A stretch of 64,000 bases of DNA from positions 1,550,001-1,614,000 of the forward strand of contig NZ_AP029048.1 of assembly GCF_040371545.1 (NCBI RefSeq), in the 5' to 3' direction. The notes beneath the pieces are model-generated. The model saw only the letters and a list, made by a program, of their open reading frames with translations, was not told the DNA's origin and did not search any database. Below are positions 1-10,221 of the stretch, one piece after another. Within the stretch, counting starts at the first letter, position 1. Each line of letters starts with the position of its first letter. Both the position numbers and the translations under genes were made by a program. Origin of the DNA: Synechococcus sp. M16CYN. GTDB taxonomy: Bacteria > Cyanobacteriota > Cyanobacteriia > PCC-6307 > Cyanobiaceae.

Positions 1-231
1 TCGTTATCAGGTTCACGGGGAGGATTGCGGGAAAGTGGTTTGCGCTTGCACTCTTTGCGATTACCCGGCCTTGTAGCACACCAAGAAGTCATATTTGGTG
101 CTCTTGGCGAGACGTACACCCTTCGCCACGACACAATTGATCGATCGGCTTACATGGCTGGGGTGCTGCTCACAGTGAGAAAGGTTGGTTCTCTGAAACA
201 ACTGGTCTACGGTCTTGAACGGCTTATTTAA
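1..231 (+). CDS. dapB: 4-hydroxy-tetrahydrodipicolinate reductase, C-terminal part
   Basis: The frame is open from the first base of the window, so this is the 3' end of a gene that begins outside. DapB reduces 4-hydroxy-tetrahydrodipicolinate with NAD(P)H in lysine and diaminopimelate synthesis in the cytosol. The visible part shows the conserved C-terminal segment of the family: [15 protein letters not shown] followed by [13 protein letters not shown] and a final helix ending in YGLERLI. The TAA stop is immediately followed by the ATG of the next gene with no spacer, so the two are probably co-transcribed. Identification rests on the C-terminal third only; the NAD-binding domain is not in view. 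Confidence 0.85.
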   Translation, partial: SLSGSRGGLRESGLRLHSLRLPGLVAHQEVIFGALGETYTLRHDTIDRSAYMAGVLLTVRKVGSLKQLVYGLERLI

Positions 232-891
232 ATGATGGTTCCGCTTCGTCCTGGTGAACTGCAGCGGCTCATCCCGGCTGTGGCCACAGGTAGTCAGTTT
301 CGATTCTCACTCGGATCTCCGCAAAAGATTTTGCAGCGGGTAATGATCGCCACGATCGGTGGCGTCATTTCATTACTGATCAGTCAAAGCCAAATGTCCG
401 GTCGCTGGGGACCTTTTTGGCTTATCGCCGGTGTGGTGTTCCTACTTTACGTCCTTTGGGGACCGGTTATCCAAGCAGGCCGGCGCAATGCTACGCTGCG
501 GCGCTATCCCGCAGCCGCTCTTTTTAAGGGTGAAGTTGCTAACATCGTTACCCAAGAGCGTGTCAGTAACCGCTACGAACAGGCAGATAGCCGCGGAAAA
601 CTTCAAATTGTCGAAAACCGATGTACCTGGATGTTACTGGAGATTGAAGATGAAGAGGGCTATCTGGGCAAGGTAGCCTTCCCCATGAATAAAAAACACC
701 AGTTAATCCATCCTGGAACAGCAATTCAATGTTTAGTCCTGAGTGAGAGAAGAGATTTTTCACGGGTAGCGGCCCTCAGCGATGCCTGGCTGCCAGGACT
801 TCGTATGTGGGTTGGAGAATACCCTTTCCTGCTACGGCCGGCGTTTGAAGAGCTTTGCCAGCTACGTCTTGCCCATCAAGTCGAAAACTGA
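232..891 (+). CDS. conserved cyanobacterial membrane protein of unknown function
   Basis: A 219-residue protein that starts directly after the dapB stop. Two hydrophobic segments near residues 40-55 and 62-80 form a likely transmembrane hairpin, followed by a soluble domain of about 130 residues containing a [16 protein letters not shown] strand region. I recognise the type from marine Synechococcus genomes, where such proteins have been labelled phosphate ABC transporter permease without good reason; nothing here looks like an ABC permease loop. The function is unknown. Tight packing with dapB suggests one transcript. Confidence 0.8.
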   Translation: MMVPLRPGELQRLIPAVATGSQFRFSLGSPQKILQRVMIATIGGVISLLISQSQMSGRWGPFWLIAGVVFLLYVLWGPVIQAGRRNATLRRYPAAALFKGEVANIVTQERVSNRYEQADSRGKLQIVENRCTWMLLEIEDEEGYLGKVAFPMNKKHQLIHPGTAIQCLVLSERRDFSRVAALSDAWLPGLRMWVGEYPFLLRPAFEELCQLRLAHQVEN

Positions 892-958
892 CCATCCATT
901 TGCAAACATTCCGCAAGGTTGGTTTACACTTCGTTGCAAAGACGTCAACACTTGCTTT

Positions 959-1210
959 ATGACTCAATTCACTTCTTCTTCCCCGGTAATCCGCGGTACC
1001 ACTGTCACTACCGAGGATGGAGGCCGTCTCAACGCCTTTGCCACTGAACCCCGCATGCAGGTGGTAGAGGCTGAGCAGGGCTGGGGTTTTCATGAACGCG
1101 CTGAGAAACTAAACGGCCGGATGGCCATGCTCGGGTTTATTGCCCTACTTGCCACCGAAATCGCCATGGGAGGAGAAGCTTTCACCCAAGGATTGCTCGG
1201 CCTAGGTTGA
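959..1210 (+). CDS. hli: high-light-inducible protein (Hlip/SCP family)
   Basis: An 83-residue protein beginning at ATG 959; the frame is open further upstream but conservation starts here. The C-terminal half has the single chlorophyll a/b-binding helix typical of Hlips: [22 protein letters not shown], with the Glu and Asn-Gly-Arg that ligate chlorophyll. Hlips sit in the thylakoid membrane, bind chlorophyll and carotenoid, and protect photosystems under light stress and during photosystem II assembly. The N-terminal 40 residues are polar, as in the longer cyanobacterial forms. Its stop overlaps the TTG start of the next gene in TTGA. A stress-regulated promoter would be expected in the 67 bases upstream, but I cannot point to one. 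Confidence 0.9.
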   Translation: MTQFTSSSPVIRGTTVTTEDGGRLNAFATEPRMQVVEAEQGWGFHERAEKLNGRMAMLGFIALLATEIAMGGEAFTQGLLGLG

Positions 1211-2358
1211 TAGCAAGCAACTCATTTGACATCCATGTTATGGGAGCTGGTCCAACCGGCTCCCTGGCGGCTTTACTACTGGCTCATCAGAATCGGTGCG
1301 TAGTTTTATATGATCCTCAAAGCCCCGAGACACTTCAGGCGCGGAGCCGTGCTTATGCCATCACCCACTCAAGTCGTCGATTATTGAGCCAACTCGGGCT
1401 ATGGGATGCTTTGCAAGATCATCTAATTGCCTTTGAGCGATTAGATCTGCGTGATTTGACTTTGGGTCACCAGGTGTTGTTCTTGAACGATGATCTAGCA
1501 CTGAGAAATCGTGGTCATCGAGCAATCGGATGGATCCTCGACCACCGCCCGTTGATGGATATGCTCTTCGGTCGCCTACAACAAGCGGCCTTGGTGCAGT
1601 TGCACCTAGGCGGTTCTACGCCACCGGCCCCGGGACAGAACAGCCTGGTCGTCGCTGCCGACGGCCCATTGTCACCGACACGGGAAAGCTGGGGGATCAG
1701 ATGTTGGTTCAACCGCTACCATCAAGGGTGCCTCACTGCAAAGGTGGTGCTCAGGGGTGCCAAGTCAAATCAGGCTTGTGAGCTATTTCGTCCGGAAGGC
1801 CCCCTCGCCATACTACCCCTCGGAAAGAACAATTTCCAAATTGTCTGGAGTGCACCGATGCACCGGTGTCAAGAACGTAGCGCACTGCCCAGTAGCACTT
1901 TCCTTGATCAATTGGCTAGCGTTTTACCTCCTGGAATGGAGCCTGATCTTCTGCTGGACCAGCCTAAAGCTTTCACTCAGCAATGGATGCTGGCACATCG
2001 ACTGAGTCACGGCCGCGGTGTCCTCATCGGAGAGGCCGGGCATCGCTGTCATCCAGTAGGCGGTCAAGGACTGAACTTATGCTGGCGGGATGTCGACGTC
2101 TTAATGCGTGTCGTAAAGCAAGGCGGACCAGCTGCTCATGTTGCAGCGCGCTATGGGCGCAAGCGCTGGATAGACCTAATTCTAGTTGGTCTTGCTACCG
2201 ACCTACTCGTACGGGTTTTTTCGAATCGCAACTGGTTCTTGATGGTTTTCAGAAATGTTCTATTAAAACTTCTGCGCAATAACGCAGGGCTGCGTCAACT
2301 CAGTCTTAAGGCAATGACCGATGGTCCAATGCAAATCTGGCGAGCATTGCCAGACTGA
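1207..2358 (+). CDS. FAD-dependent monooxygenase of the UbiH/COQ6 family
   Basis: A 383-residue flavoprotein. The N-terminus has the dinucleotide-binding fold ([13 protein letters not shown], residues 8-20) and the C-terminal half has the second FAD motif, [16 protein letters not shown] followed by RDV. These are signatures of aromatic-ring hydroxylases acting on quinone precursors; in cyanobacteria the substrate is probably a plastoquinone or related intermediate, which I infer from the family. The TTG start at 1207 is chosen because the first beta strand requires sequence before the internal ATG at 1240; it overlaps the hli stop by four bases, suggesting translational coupling. Last gene before the DUF2949 gene. 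Confidence 0.85.
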   Translation: MIASNSFDIHVMGAGPTGSLAALLLAHQNRCVVLYDPQSPETLQARSRAYAITHSSRRLLSQLGLWDALQDHLIAFERLDLRDLTLGHQVLFLNDDLALRNRGHRAIGWILDHRPLMDMLFGRLQQAALVQLHLGGSTPPAPGQNSLVVAADGPLSPTRESWGIRCWFNRYHQGCLTAKVVLRGAKSNQACELFRPEGPLAILPLGKNNFQIVWSAPMHRCQERSALPSSTFLDQLASVLPPGMEPDLLLDQPKAFTQQWMLAHRLSHGRGVLIGEAGHRCHPVGGQGLNLCWRDVDVLMRVVKQGGPAAHVAARYGRKRWIDLILVGLATDLLVRVFSNRNWFLMVFRNVLLKLLRNNAGLRQLSLKAMTDGPMQIWRALPD

Positions 2359-2381
2359 CTGCTCCACTCATCAGTATTGCC

Positions 2382-2618
2382 ATGGTGATGTGTAGCCATC
2401 CACAGCCAACAGCATCGGTGGAACTGAAACAGTTTCTACAAAGATGCGTTGGCCTGAGTTTAAGTGCTCTTCAGCTGGGATCAAAGCAAGCCGAACTAGA
2501 ACAAGCACCCCTACCAATTGTTCTATGGAGCTTTGGTTTACTAAGCCTTGATCAGCTACAAATAGTTCTGGATTGGCAAGACGCTCAGTCGTCACGAAGA
2601 AAAACTTGGATGGGTTGA
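2382..2618 (+). CDS. DUF2949 family protein
   Basis: A 78-residue soluble protein with the pattern of the cyanobacterial DUF2949 family: an N-terminal helix (LKQFLQRCVGLS), a short helix with SALQLGSKQAEL, then LPIVLWSFGLLSLDQLQIVLDW, where the LP-VLW-GL-LEQL-DW residues are the conserved core. A second ATG at 2388 would remove two residues. The function is unknown. It lies 23 bases after the hydroxylase gene on the same strand. Confidence 0.75.
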   Translation: MVMCSHPQPTASVELKQFLQRCVGLSLSALQLGSKQAELEQAPLPIVLWSFGLLSLDQLQIVLDWQDAQSSRRKTWMG

Positions 2619-2952
2619 TTAAAAATTCTCAACAGAACCATTCTACTGTTTACTCTCTTCAGCTTAGTAAAAAGGCAAAACCCATTTGATGTCTGCCGAC
2701 ACCGTTTTGCCGATTGAAATATCAATCATAGTGATACCTCCGTAGCGATTGGATCATCCGCAACAAGAATTTGAGGTTATCTAGACAAGGCATCAGTTTT
2801 GATTTCCCAACATCTCGCTATCTAAGCTTAAAAGTGTAATGTATTAACCACGTGTTCCAGCGACTTTCCAAATTTTCGCACCAAAATTAGAGTCAGGATT
2901 ACAGTAAATAAATACCCTATACATGAAATTAATGAACTCTCGGTATTCAGTA
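2619..2952. other. non-coding stretch
   Basis: I see no gene here. The only local structure is a short 6-bp hairpin with a 4-base loop at 2712-2727, without a T-run, so it is not a convincing terminator for the upstream genes. Confidence 0.5.
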
Positions 2953-3153
2953 CTAAACGATTGAATCCAAGTTAGCGCTTTCACAAATAAGCGCAAGCTG
3001 TTGGATCACTTCTGCAGTAACTTCGGGTAAGCTAAATATCGAGTCAGTATCTCTGATAGAGAATCTCGGGTTTGAAACAATCTGGAACCATTCTGAACTA
3101 TGCAATCGAAGATCCAAAGCTAGGCGACGAGAGGATGTGACTCTTGGTGTCAT
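2953..3153 (-). CDS. possible small protein, 66 residues
   Basis: An ATG-initiated minus-strand frame whose residues look protein-like rather than random: LALDLRLHSSEWFQIVSNP, then FSIRDTDSIFSLPEV, then a helix ending LALICESANLDSIV. It is divergent from the DUF3038 gene, and its start would overlap the 17 bases between GTG 3137 and 3153, which favours the later GTG 3161 as the DUF3038 start. No family is recognised. It may equally be the tail of a decayed longer gene. Confidence 0.4.
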   Translation of the reverse strand: MTPRVTSSRRLALDLRLHSSEWFQIVSNPRFSIRDTDSIFSLPEVTAEVIQQLALICESANLDSIV

Positions 3154-3160
3154 CGCAGCC

Positions 3161-3703
3161 GTGACAAAAACCCCAACGCAACCTGGTTCTGGTGCCCGCC
3201 TCAGCCGTCGTGGTGTTCAGCGTCTCGATCTTCTATTGCTCACTATTGAAGCCCTCGACCTTAACGGTAGTGAAGCGATGCTTTGGACGAGCCACCAGAT
3301 GGGGTTTCAAACCCAGTTTCCTAATCGAGTTGAACTGTGGAAGCGTCGGTGTCATAACCCCTTGCGTCGCACCACGCGACGCGAACAGCTAGATCCAGTT
3401 GATGCTGAATCCATGATCTGTTTGGTGTGCGCGATGGCTGAACGTCTCTACCCGATGCTTCACCAGTTACTTTCAAGCCGTGAACCGGCTTGTCTTACTC
3501 AACAACGCTGGCTGCTACTCAAAAAACGCCTAGGTGATTTGATTGAAGAGCGAATGAACCTTCGGCGTGGAGCTGTGCTGCACCTGTTGAATCCCGATAA
3601 GGAGGGAATTTTGCATCATCAACTAATCAGCACCCTAGCTCTCTGTGCAGGAGCCGGCGGGGTAAACAGACTTCGTGCCACGTTGCTCGACCCTACACCT
3701 TGA
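3161..3703 (+). CDS. DUF3038 family protein
   Basis: About 180 residues, all-helical and soluble. RRGVQRLDLLLLTIEALDLNG near the N-terminus and WLLLKKRLGDLIEERMN in the second half are the hallmarks of DUF3038, found only in cyanobacteria and nearly always paired with DUF4335, as here. No membrane segment or catalytic motif is visible. The start is uncertain: GTG 3161 gives MTKTPTQPG and matches the usual short lead; GTG 3137 adds eight residues. Neither has a clear ribosome site. The function is unknown. Confidence 0.8.
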   Translation: MTKTPTQPGSGARLSRRGVQRLDLLLLTIEALDLNGSEAMLWTSHQMGFQTQFPNRVELWKRRCHNPLRRTTRREQLDPVDAESMICLVCAMAERLYPMLHQLLSSREPACLTQQRWLLLKKRLGDLIEERMNLRRGAVLHLLNPDKEGILHHQLISTLALCAGAGGVNRLRATLLDPTP

Positions 3704-3710
3704 CTTAGCC

Positions 3711-4337
3711 ATGCAAAAAAACATATACAGCTATGAGCAAACCGCCGCTCTTCTTCTGATTGAAGGGTATCCGGATTTATCCGCTAGCCATGGTAACGAT
3801 GCCATCAGCATCCTTTCTGCATGGCGACTGCAAATTATCGGAGCTCCAGAATTAGAGGGAACCTGTGAACATCTTGAAGCATTGATGACAGTTGTCATGC
3901 CCTATGCCCGACATTGTTTATCAGGCGTGAGGCGTCGTTTTGGTGCCACCGACAGTTTTGTATCGATCAGCCCCAATGGCTCTGGTGCAGGACACCAACT
4001 AGAACTGCGAAGCAGCCGTGACGAAGTCGAACCATTGCAAATCAATCTTGATGACGCTGACCTTGCTGACCTAGTGCAATGCTTGGATTTACTCCGTTTA
4101 GACGAGCGAGTGAAACTTGCCTGGACGATCCCCGCAGATCATCCGCTTAAACGAAGAGAGATTATGGATCGCATTCCCCTGCAACATCGTCTCGTTGCCC
4201 CGGTTTTTGGAAGTCTTGCACTGGGAGCCACAGTTGCGATAGCCATGATTCAACCATTGCCGCTAACACATGAAGAGGCAACGTTACAATTGTCGACTCC
4301 TGCCGCCGAGACAATACAGCCTACTGTCAAACAATGA
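3711..4337 (+). CDS. DUF4335 family protein
   Basis: A 208-residue protein beginning at ATG 3711, seven bases after the DUF3038 stop. The core YSYEQTAALLLIEGYPDLS, then RLQIIGAPELEG and a segment ending in YARHCLSGVRRRFG, is typical of DUF4335. A hydrophobic stretch near residues 160-180 (VFGSLALGATVAIAMIQ) is a probable membrane anchor, followed by a polar tail. The DUF3038/DUF4335 pair is conserved in cyanobacteria, so the proteins probably act together, but the role is not known. This is the last gene before the AT-rich block. Confidence 0.8.
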   Translation: MQKNIYSYEQTAALLLIEGYPDLSASHGNDAISILSAWRLQIIGAPELEGTCEHLEALMTVVMPYARHCLSGVRRRFGATDSFVSISPNGSGAGHQLELRSSRDEVEPLQINLDDADLADLVQCLDLLRLDERVKLAWTIPADHPLKRREIMDRIPLQHRLVAPVFGSLALGATVAIAMIQPLPLTHEEATLQLSTPAAETIQPTVKQ

Positions 4338-5228
4338 TGTTTAGCAATTAACCTTTGTCAATTAATAAAACTAGCAATGTTGTTATACTTCAAGTCTAGG
4401 AGCTGGCCAGTTAGACTCGATATGATTCGTTTGCTCGCATAAGAGCCTGCCAGTCGCAACAAGCTGTCACTATAGCTACGAATCACTAAGTAAGTTTCTT
4501 CCGACCATATATATCGCCCTAACTAGGATTTGCTACTGTGCAAGGCTTGGTTAAAGAGCACGAAAAGAACCAGCATGGAAATAGAGGTACCAATAAGATA
4601 ACGATTACTTTAGAGTCGATAGTTAGCATTTCATAAACAACATGCAACAAGAATTGCTCTATATTCAAGATGAATTTAATTGAATGATTGATAGAGTTAT
4701 CAAATTTTAGGAATTACACAACCATCGTAGTAAAAATATTTTTTATCAATCTAAAAAATTAAATAATATTTTAATACCACGTTAAAATTTTTACACATAT
4801 TGGAAAGCTAATAATGAATATTAAACTACAATTAATATAATTAAACTGATATAAAAGTGAAAAATTTTTATTGTACTAAAAATTAAATTAATCGTATATA
4901 TCTTATCTATAGTTTAAATCAATAATCGTAAGTAACAACGTTTTACTAAAATATTAACTTCTAATCAATATAAAAGAATAACAGAAATGATTTCAAAATA
5001 AGATTAAAAATAAATAATACGATTAGCAATTTGATTCTAGCAACACTAAATTATGTGATTAATACCTCAAAAATGAAAATACTACAATGAGTTAAGCAAT
5101 ATAATTCTGAAGTAACTTAATTAATATCAAAAAAAGATATCAACGAATATACTCGTCTAAACCATCTCTACTACATACTAAAGCAAAGCACTTTTGAAGA
5201 TAAAAGTATAATTTTATTTAGCTTTTAA
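4338..5228. other. start of AT-rich non-coding block
   Basis: The first 250 bases keep moderate GC, then composition falls to roughly a quarter GC and stays there. All six frames are dense in stops and I see no gene, tRNA or structured element. Confidence 0.6.
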
Positions 5229-5634
5229 AGAGTTAAAGTAAGCAGTAAATACGGAGCAAAGCACCTACTAATTAATGAAAAATTATCCATACTAAGTTAC
5301 CGTCGCTATGAACAACAATTACTGACTCTTATTGATAAGAAGAAAATTAGATATTGAAAAATAAATAATACAAAACCTTGTTATTCAAAGAAATGAATTA
5401 AATGCAATCGCACAAGATATTAAAATTTAAGATCTCATATACTCTGATTCAGAAATAATAAACAGTACACCCACGCTCTTGATCTGGTTAATTGAATACA
5501 AAAAATATCTTGACCTGGTTGAGAAAAAGTTTATCAGTGAAGCTGAATTGTTAAGAGTAGAAATTAATGAAACTCTCCTAGATATTGAGTTGAGTTGGGA
5601 AGACTTTGAGGATGCACCACAGAATTTCCCATAA
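5229..5634 (+). pseudogene. decayed helical-protein gene, family unknown
   Basis: Two overlapping open frames join into one plausible protein of about 135 residues if one frameshift near 5346 and two in-frame TAA codons are ignored. The first frame carries SYRRYEQQLLTLIDKKK, the second continues IQRNELNAIAQDI, then TPTLLIWLIEYKKYLDLVEKK and ends ELSWEDFEDAPQNFP before TAA at 5632. The charged, leucine-rich pattern suggests a mostly helical soluble protein. There is no start codon at the expected place. No family recognised. It is the only relic in this part of the AT-rich block long enough to reconstruct. Confidence 0.45.
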
Positions 5635-7882
5635 CATCGTCACTTGTACTAGCAAAGTTTTGATCCAGAATAACTAATAGAAAATCTTATAAAGATAATA
5701 AAAAGTCAAAATAACATTTGACTAATTTAATCAGATATTACTAACTCAATAACAGCCAAAAACATATTCTTAGCCATTCCCATGTTTTGATTATATTCTT
5801 TATATTCATGATCATACAATCAATTTATTAAAAAATATTAGCCATGCAACCAAATATTAACTAATATTAGAAGTCACATGAGTACAAAATATCTACTTAT
5901 TCCTTATAATAAAGCTATTGATAGCAATTAATATAACCAATAGCAGACTTATCAAATGAACAAAATTATATCGAAACAGTAGATTTTATTACTAAAAATA
6001 TTTCGCGATAAATTTTTACAAACATTTGGTAAAATTGTGTATTACTTTATTGAAAGCAAATACATCATTCTAACAATGAGAAAAAATAAAAGTCTTGATA
6101 TAGAAAAATTAACTAAAAATTTTCTAATTAAAAGTAAGCAGATTTTAGCCTTAACTATTATATTTAGCGTGATTTATACAATTATCCTTAATGTTTTAAA
6201 TTAAAAGTAAGTTAATCAATATAAATTCTAGAATAATTAGATAATTTACAACTTAGTAAAGTCTTATTGCTATTAGTTAAATACTTAAAAAGTAAAAACT
6301 ATTTATTATAATTAAGCCTATGCTTTGCTACATTTGCTAAAATACAATAATTCGATGAATCTAGGTTAATTATATAGTTTTTTATTTAATTATAAATCAG
6401 AGCTAAACTAAGTAGCTTAATTTTAAGCTTATTATTTATTAACAAAAAATGATAAGAAAATCTCAGAGAGTTTGTCATGTTGAGTGGATTAATTCTTGTC
6501 TTTTAAATCAAAAAATTTTGCTTTAGCTTAACTTTAGTTTTGCTAGAAATTTATCTCTTTAACTATGAAACTGCACTTCACCTGGTGAAAATAGAAGTAA
6601 TATTATTACAACCATGACCTTATCAGTAAGTTACTAGATAAATTGATTATCAGAAAACTAGCTAATCCCAATTAGCTAAAAAACTATAATTGCAAAACTA
6701 TTTATAGTATTTCAACTCTGTAATAAAGAAAAACTATTTTAAGTTGAAGACCTATTTTTTAGTTAACCTAACCCAATAATACCAAACCGAATGCTAAGAT
6801 AAGTGAATATTGTTATAGAGCATCTTATTAGTCACTAAGTTCTTAATATAACGAGTTTTTAACAGGATAAATATAACCGTTGTATATACTTCTTACGATA
6901 CTATAGACAAGTTTGAAACTTCTTATATGCCTATAAATTGTGAGAATTTCTACATTAGGAAACCTCTGTAGCTACGTTATGAATACTCTAGCTAATTAGC
7001 TGATAGCAATGTTAGTTTTTTGTTGTTGATTACGCTGAAGATAAAATTTTATGTCAATGCCAAATAAAGCCTTATAAAATAACAGTAAAGAAAGGTAAAA
7101 ATTTTGTATATAAAAGAGTCTTATACTCAGCAACAATCATTAAATTAAAGATAGTCTAATCAATATACATAAATTTTTCGTAGACTAATGCGTTCAATAT
7201 ATTATATATTTATAGAAATAATGAATTTATTTTCTCTTAGTACTTTTAACTACTGGCTTTTTACAATATATGAATACCTTCAAGGGTTTAACTTTGTTAA
7301 GGACAAATTACCAGAGAAAATAGGATGCTAATTAAAAACTCATTTACAAGATTTTAGGGTCAGACAATTAAAATTTGTCCTTTGTCACGAGTTTTATTCG
7401 ATTTCAGCGACTAACTATTAATTTATAAAAAACTTGAGGCATTTTAAATGCTACCATGGCGACAATCTTAATAACTAGCAAATAATATAAAGAAAGTATT
7501 ATTTATTTGAATTTACCAACGAAATATGATATTGTAAGATAAGTAATGAATTGGAATGTTTGTTTTTTGATAGCTCAAGCCAAACAGCAATCACAAAAAA
7601 TGTTAGTTACGATAGCTACTTCTACGAACTTGGCTTAAACGCAACCGATATTGATAAGTACTAACTATAACAGACTTGAGCTCTAATTATTAGGAATCAG
7701 TCGAGGCTGTTGATGTATCCGTTGAACAACATTTATGTTTATAAGCGATCAGCCCGATGTACAACCGGTCGTAACTAAGGATGTTTCTATCTGCTCAAAT
7801 CACTACGCATTAAAACTTGGTAGGCTCTTGAATTCAAAAGCCAATCACGATTAAGGTGCTGAATCTTCGAAGGTTGTAACAG
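5635..7882. other. AT-rich block, no confident gene
   Basis: Apart from the tiny frame at 6076-6204, I see only fragments. A 36-residue ATG frame at 7221-7331 (contains YEYLQGFNFVKDKLPEK) and an open stretch near 7568-7666 (contains YDSYFYELGLNATDIDKY) look protein-like but are isolated and short; they may be debris of former genes. Confidence 0.5.
6076..6204 (+). CDS. possible 42-residue single-pass membrane peptide
   Basis: A short ATG-initiated frame inside the AT-rich block with a lysine-rich N-terminal half and a hydrophobic C-terminal half (QILALTIIFSVIYTIILNV) that would span a membrane. No ribosome-binding site is evident. In sequence this poor in GC, hydrophobic codons arise easily by chance, so this is only a candidate. 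Confidence 0.2.
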   Translation: MRKNKSLDIEKLTKNFLIKSKQILALTIIFSVIYTIILNVLN

Positions 7883-8116
7883 TTGCTTGGTTCTTGGCAG
7901 GTATTGATGCGATGTGTAGCAAGCGTCCTTTTCTTAATAGCACACAGCTTGCTAGTGCTCGAGCACATTGCTATAGGAACAGCATTGCATGGTATTGCAG
8001 AACTATTTCTTGCCCCATGGGCTATCCGTCATCGAGCCTGGGATATCATCGTAATCGGATTAATCTTTTGTGTCTTTGACTTATGGGGGACGCTTAGACT
8101 TATAGGAATAACCTGA
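7883..8116 (+). CDS. small membrane protein of unknown function
   Basis: A 77-residue frame (TTG 7883, or 69 residues from ATG 7907 preceded by GGCAGG). It has two or three hydrophobic segments: VLFLIAHSLLVLEHIAIG, ALHGIAELFLAPWAI and WDIIVIGLIFCVFDLWGTL. The patterned Trp, His and Arg residues between hydrophobic runs, and a local GC content well above the flanking AT-rich DNA, argue that this frame is maintained. I recognise no named family. It converges with the small minus-strand frame at 8146-8256. Confidence is moderate because it is short. Confidence 0.55.
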   Translation: MLGSWQVLMRCVASVLFLIAHSLLVLEHIAIGTALHGIAELFLAPWAIRHRAWDIIVIGLIFCVFDLWGTLRLIGIT

Positions 8117-8145
8117 AACTATAAATTTAGGTCCACGAATTCGAC

Positions 8146-8256
8146 TCAACCACGTAACTGTGGCAGCCAAAACTCGATAAGCTGCCAGGAAGACCACAGA
8201 AAGATAGCTAAGAAAACCCAGTTTAACCAGGCTGGTCGTCGATGATTTTCAAACAT
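8146..8256 (-). CDS. possible 36-residue membrane peptide
   Basis: An ATG-initiated minus-strand frame encoding MFENHRRP followed by a tryptophan-rich hydrophobic helix (AWLNWVFLAIFLWSSWQL) and IEFWLPQLRG. The arginine-rich N-terminus and aromatic belt are typical of real single-span peptides, and TAGG four bases before the start could act as a ribosome site. It lies in the same GC-richer islet as the 77-residue membrane protein, tail to tail with it across 29 bases. No family recognised. Confidence 0.45.
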   Translation of the reverse strand: MFENHRRPAWLNWVFLAIFLWSSWQLIEFWLPQLRG

Positions 8257-10221
8257 TTGCCTAAGTCAATTAACCTAGTCTATCAGTTCTATATATATCT
8301 GAACATCAAAGTCATTACATAAAACCCTTGCCTCAAGTTTTTGTTTAAAATTAGTAAAAAATATGTAAGATTTTATCTAGCAAGTAGCTGAATAAAAGAA
8401 TATACTTTTGTTGATAAAACACTTAAAACTGTATATATTTCTCGACTAATTATAGATTAATAGTAACTGTCTAAGCCTATGACTGGCATAAAATAAGGAA
8501 ATAAATTAAGACTTACTTTCAAGTAATTACTTTGCATAAGCTGCAATATATTAGCCTAGACTTGTATATCTATTAAGTGCGGTAAGGTTAGATTAATTCT
8601 TTACCTAAAAGTACTTAGATTTGAATATTTTTATCTTTATAAGAGTTTTAGTGGGAACAGTATAACTACATATTTTGTTACCGTATTCCAATAATCCTTG
8701 ACCATTAGAAAATAAATTAAAAATTGACATTAGCACTTTTAGTCACTTTCTTGAAATCAAGACAATTTGATTGTCAATAATACCAAAACAGCTATGAAAT
8801 ACTGTAAGCAGCTTTTTGCAGCTTAACTATTTTTTAATATCTCTTTTATTGACTAACAGACTTTTTGCTAAATAATCATAAATATTAAAAGCATAGACTA
8901 CATATCACATAATTATTTTATATCATATAAAATCTAAAAGCTAGATTAATAGTTTGGCTTATTTTTGATTCGAATAACAACAATAAATAATGCAACTATT
9001 TCAAGTTTAATCATAATTAAACCTCAAAGAAAAAATCTGAAGCTAATTAACTAAGGTAGCCCTATCATTAATGATTAATTTTTATTGGTAATCTGAATAT
9101 GTAAATGTGAAAACTATCGGGCATGTAAAGCAATCAGCTCAAATAGTGCAAAGTTTTCATAATTATTATATTAAAATTATCAATATAATAAAATCTCTCA
9201 TAAGATTTTGCTTGTATTTACTTTTTATTTTTGTATGATAGATTTAATGCTTATTTACGCATACACAATCTCAAATAAAATTAGGTTTTTATTCTAAAAC
9301 AAGAAAAATTTAGTTCAGGCTCAGATTACCAACTAATGTATAAACCTTAGAAAGACTTACAAAAAGAAAACTATGTTTTTACTCAGGCTAGGTTAAACTT
9401 TTAACTTATGTCAAATTTAAATTTGACTGAGCTTTAATAACTCCTTAAGAAAGCATTTCTGCTTAATATATACTCTGCGTAAAACTATAGATTTGATCTT
9501 ATATTTTAATGAATCTTGAATAGTTACGAATGAATGAAATAAAATAAATTTTTCTTTTACTTATCATGTAATTCTATCTCAATAGCTAAAGTTTTAAGAA
9601 TCATGTATATTTTACTTAGACAATAAAATCAAGTTCAACTTGGAAAAATAAATATTTTATTTGGAGAGTAGTTTCTTGATTGTTACGAGTAGCTTTCATT
9701 GAAAACACTAGTTTTTTGCTTTGATTACCAGAGCTACTAAGTTATAAGATGAGCGATTAATAATCAAAAGCAAAACTATCTTAATCAAGGCAATCAGCAA
9801 TAATGTTCGGATAATATAAGGGCTTGGGAAACATTGCGAAGCTTGCATAAAATTAAAGTCTTTATACCCTGATTTCTAGAAAGCAGTCTAGCGTTATTGA
9901 CTGTGATAGGGTGCTGTTTACTTCGGTCTACCGCAACTTAATTAAGATAAATATAGAATTTTTGTGTTAAGTTCCATGGTTTCTGGAAAATGGCATGAAT
10001 ATGGTAATAATAAATAATTACTGATACCATTTTAGTATCCTTTTCCTTCCAATAAGTCAACAAGTCAAATGGGTAATTCACGGAGTTCACTCATAACTCA
10101 TACAAAGACTATTCACAAAATAGTCGATGGCACAATGACTTTGTTTAAAAAAGAGAGCACACCTTTGGGTACCTCATCATGGTCGGGTGTCTGGCAGGAT
10201 TCCACTAGCCCTATCGGTACC
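8257..10221. other. AT-rich block, second half, no gene
   Basis: Composition returns to very low GC by about 8300, and every frame is closed within a few dozen codons. The open frame at 10069-10221 is an upstream extension of purS with no conservation visible and is taken as leader. I see no RNA gene, repeat array or mobile element remnant. Confidence 0.6.

Noticed and set aside
4338-10221. AT-rich block as a replication origin
   Set aside because: I noticed no cluster of DnaA boxes and no dnaA, dnaN or gid genes nearby; length and AT content alone are not enough.
10069-10221. 51-codon N-terminal extension of PurS
   Set aside because: PurS proteins are about 80 residues, and conservation begins exactly at GTG 10222.
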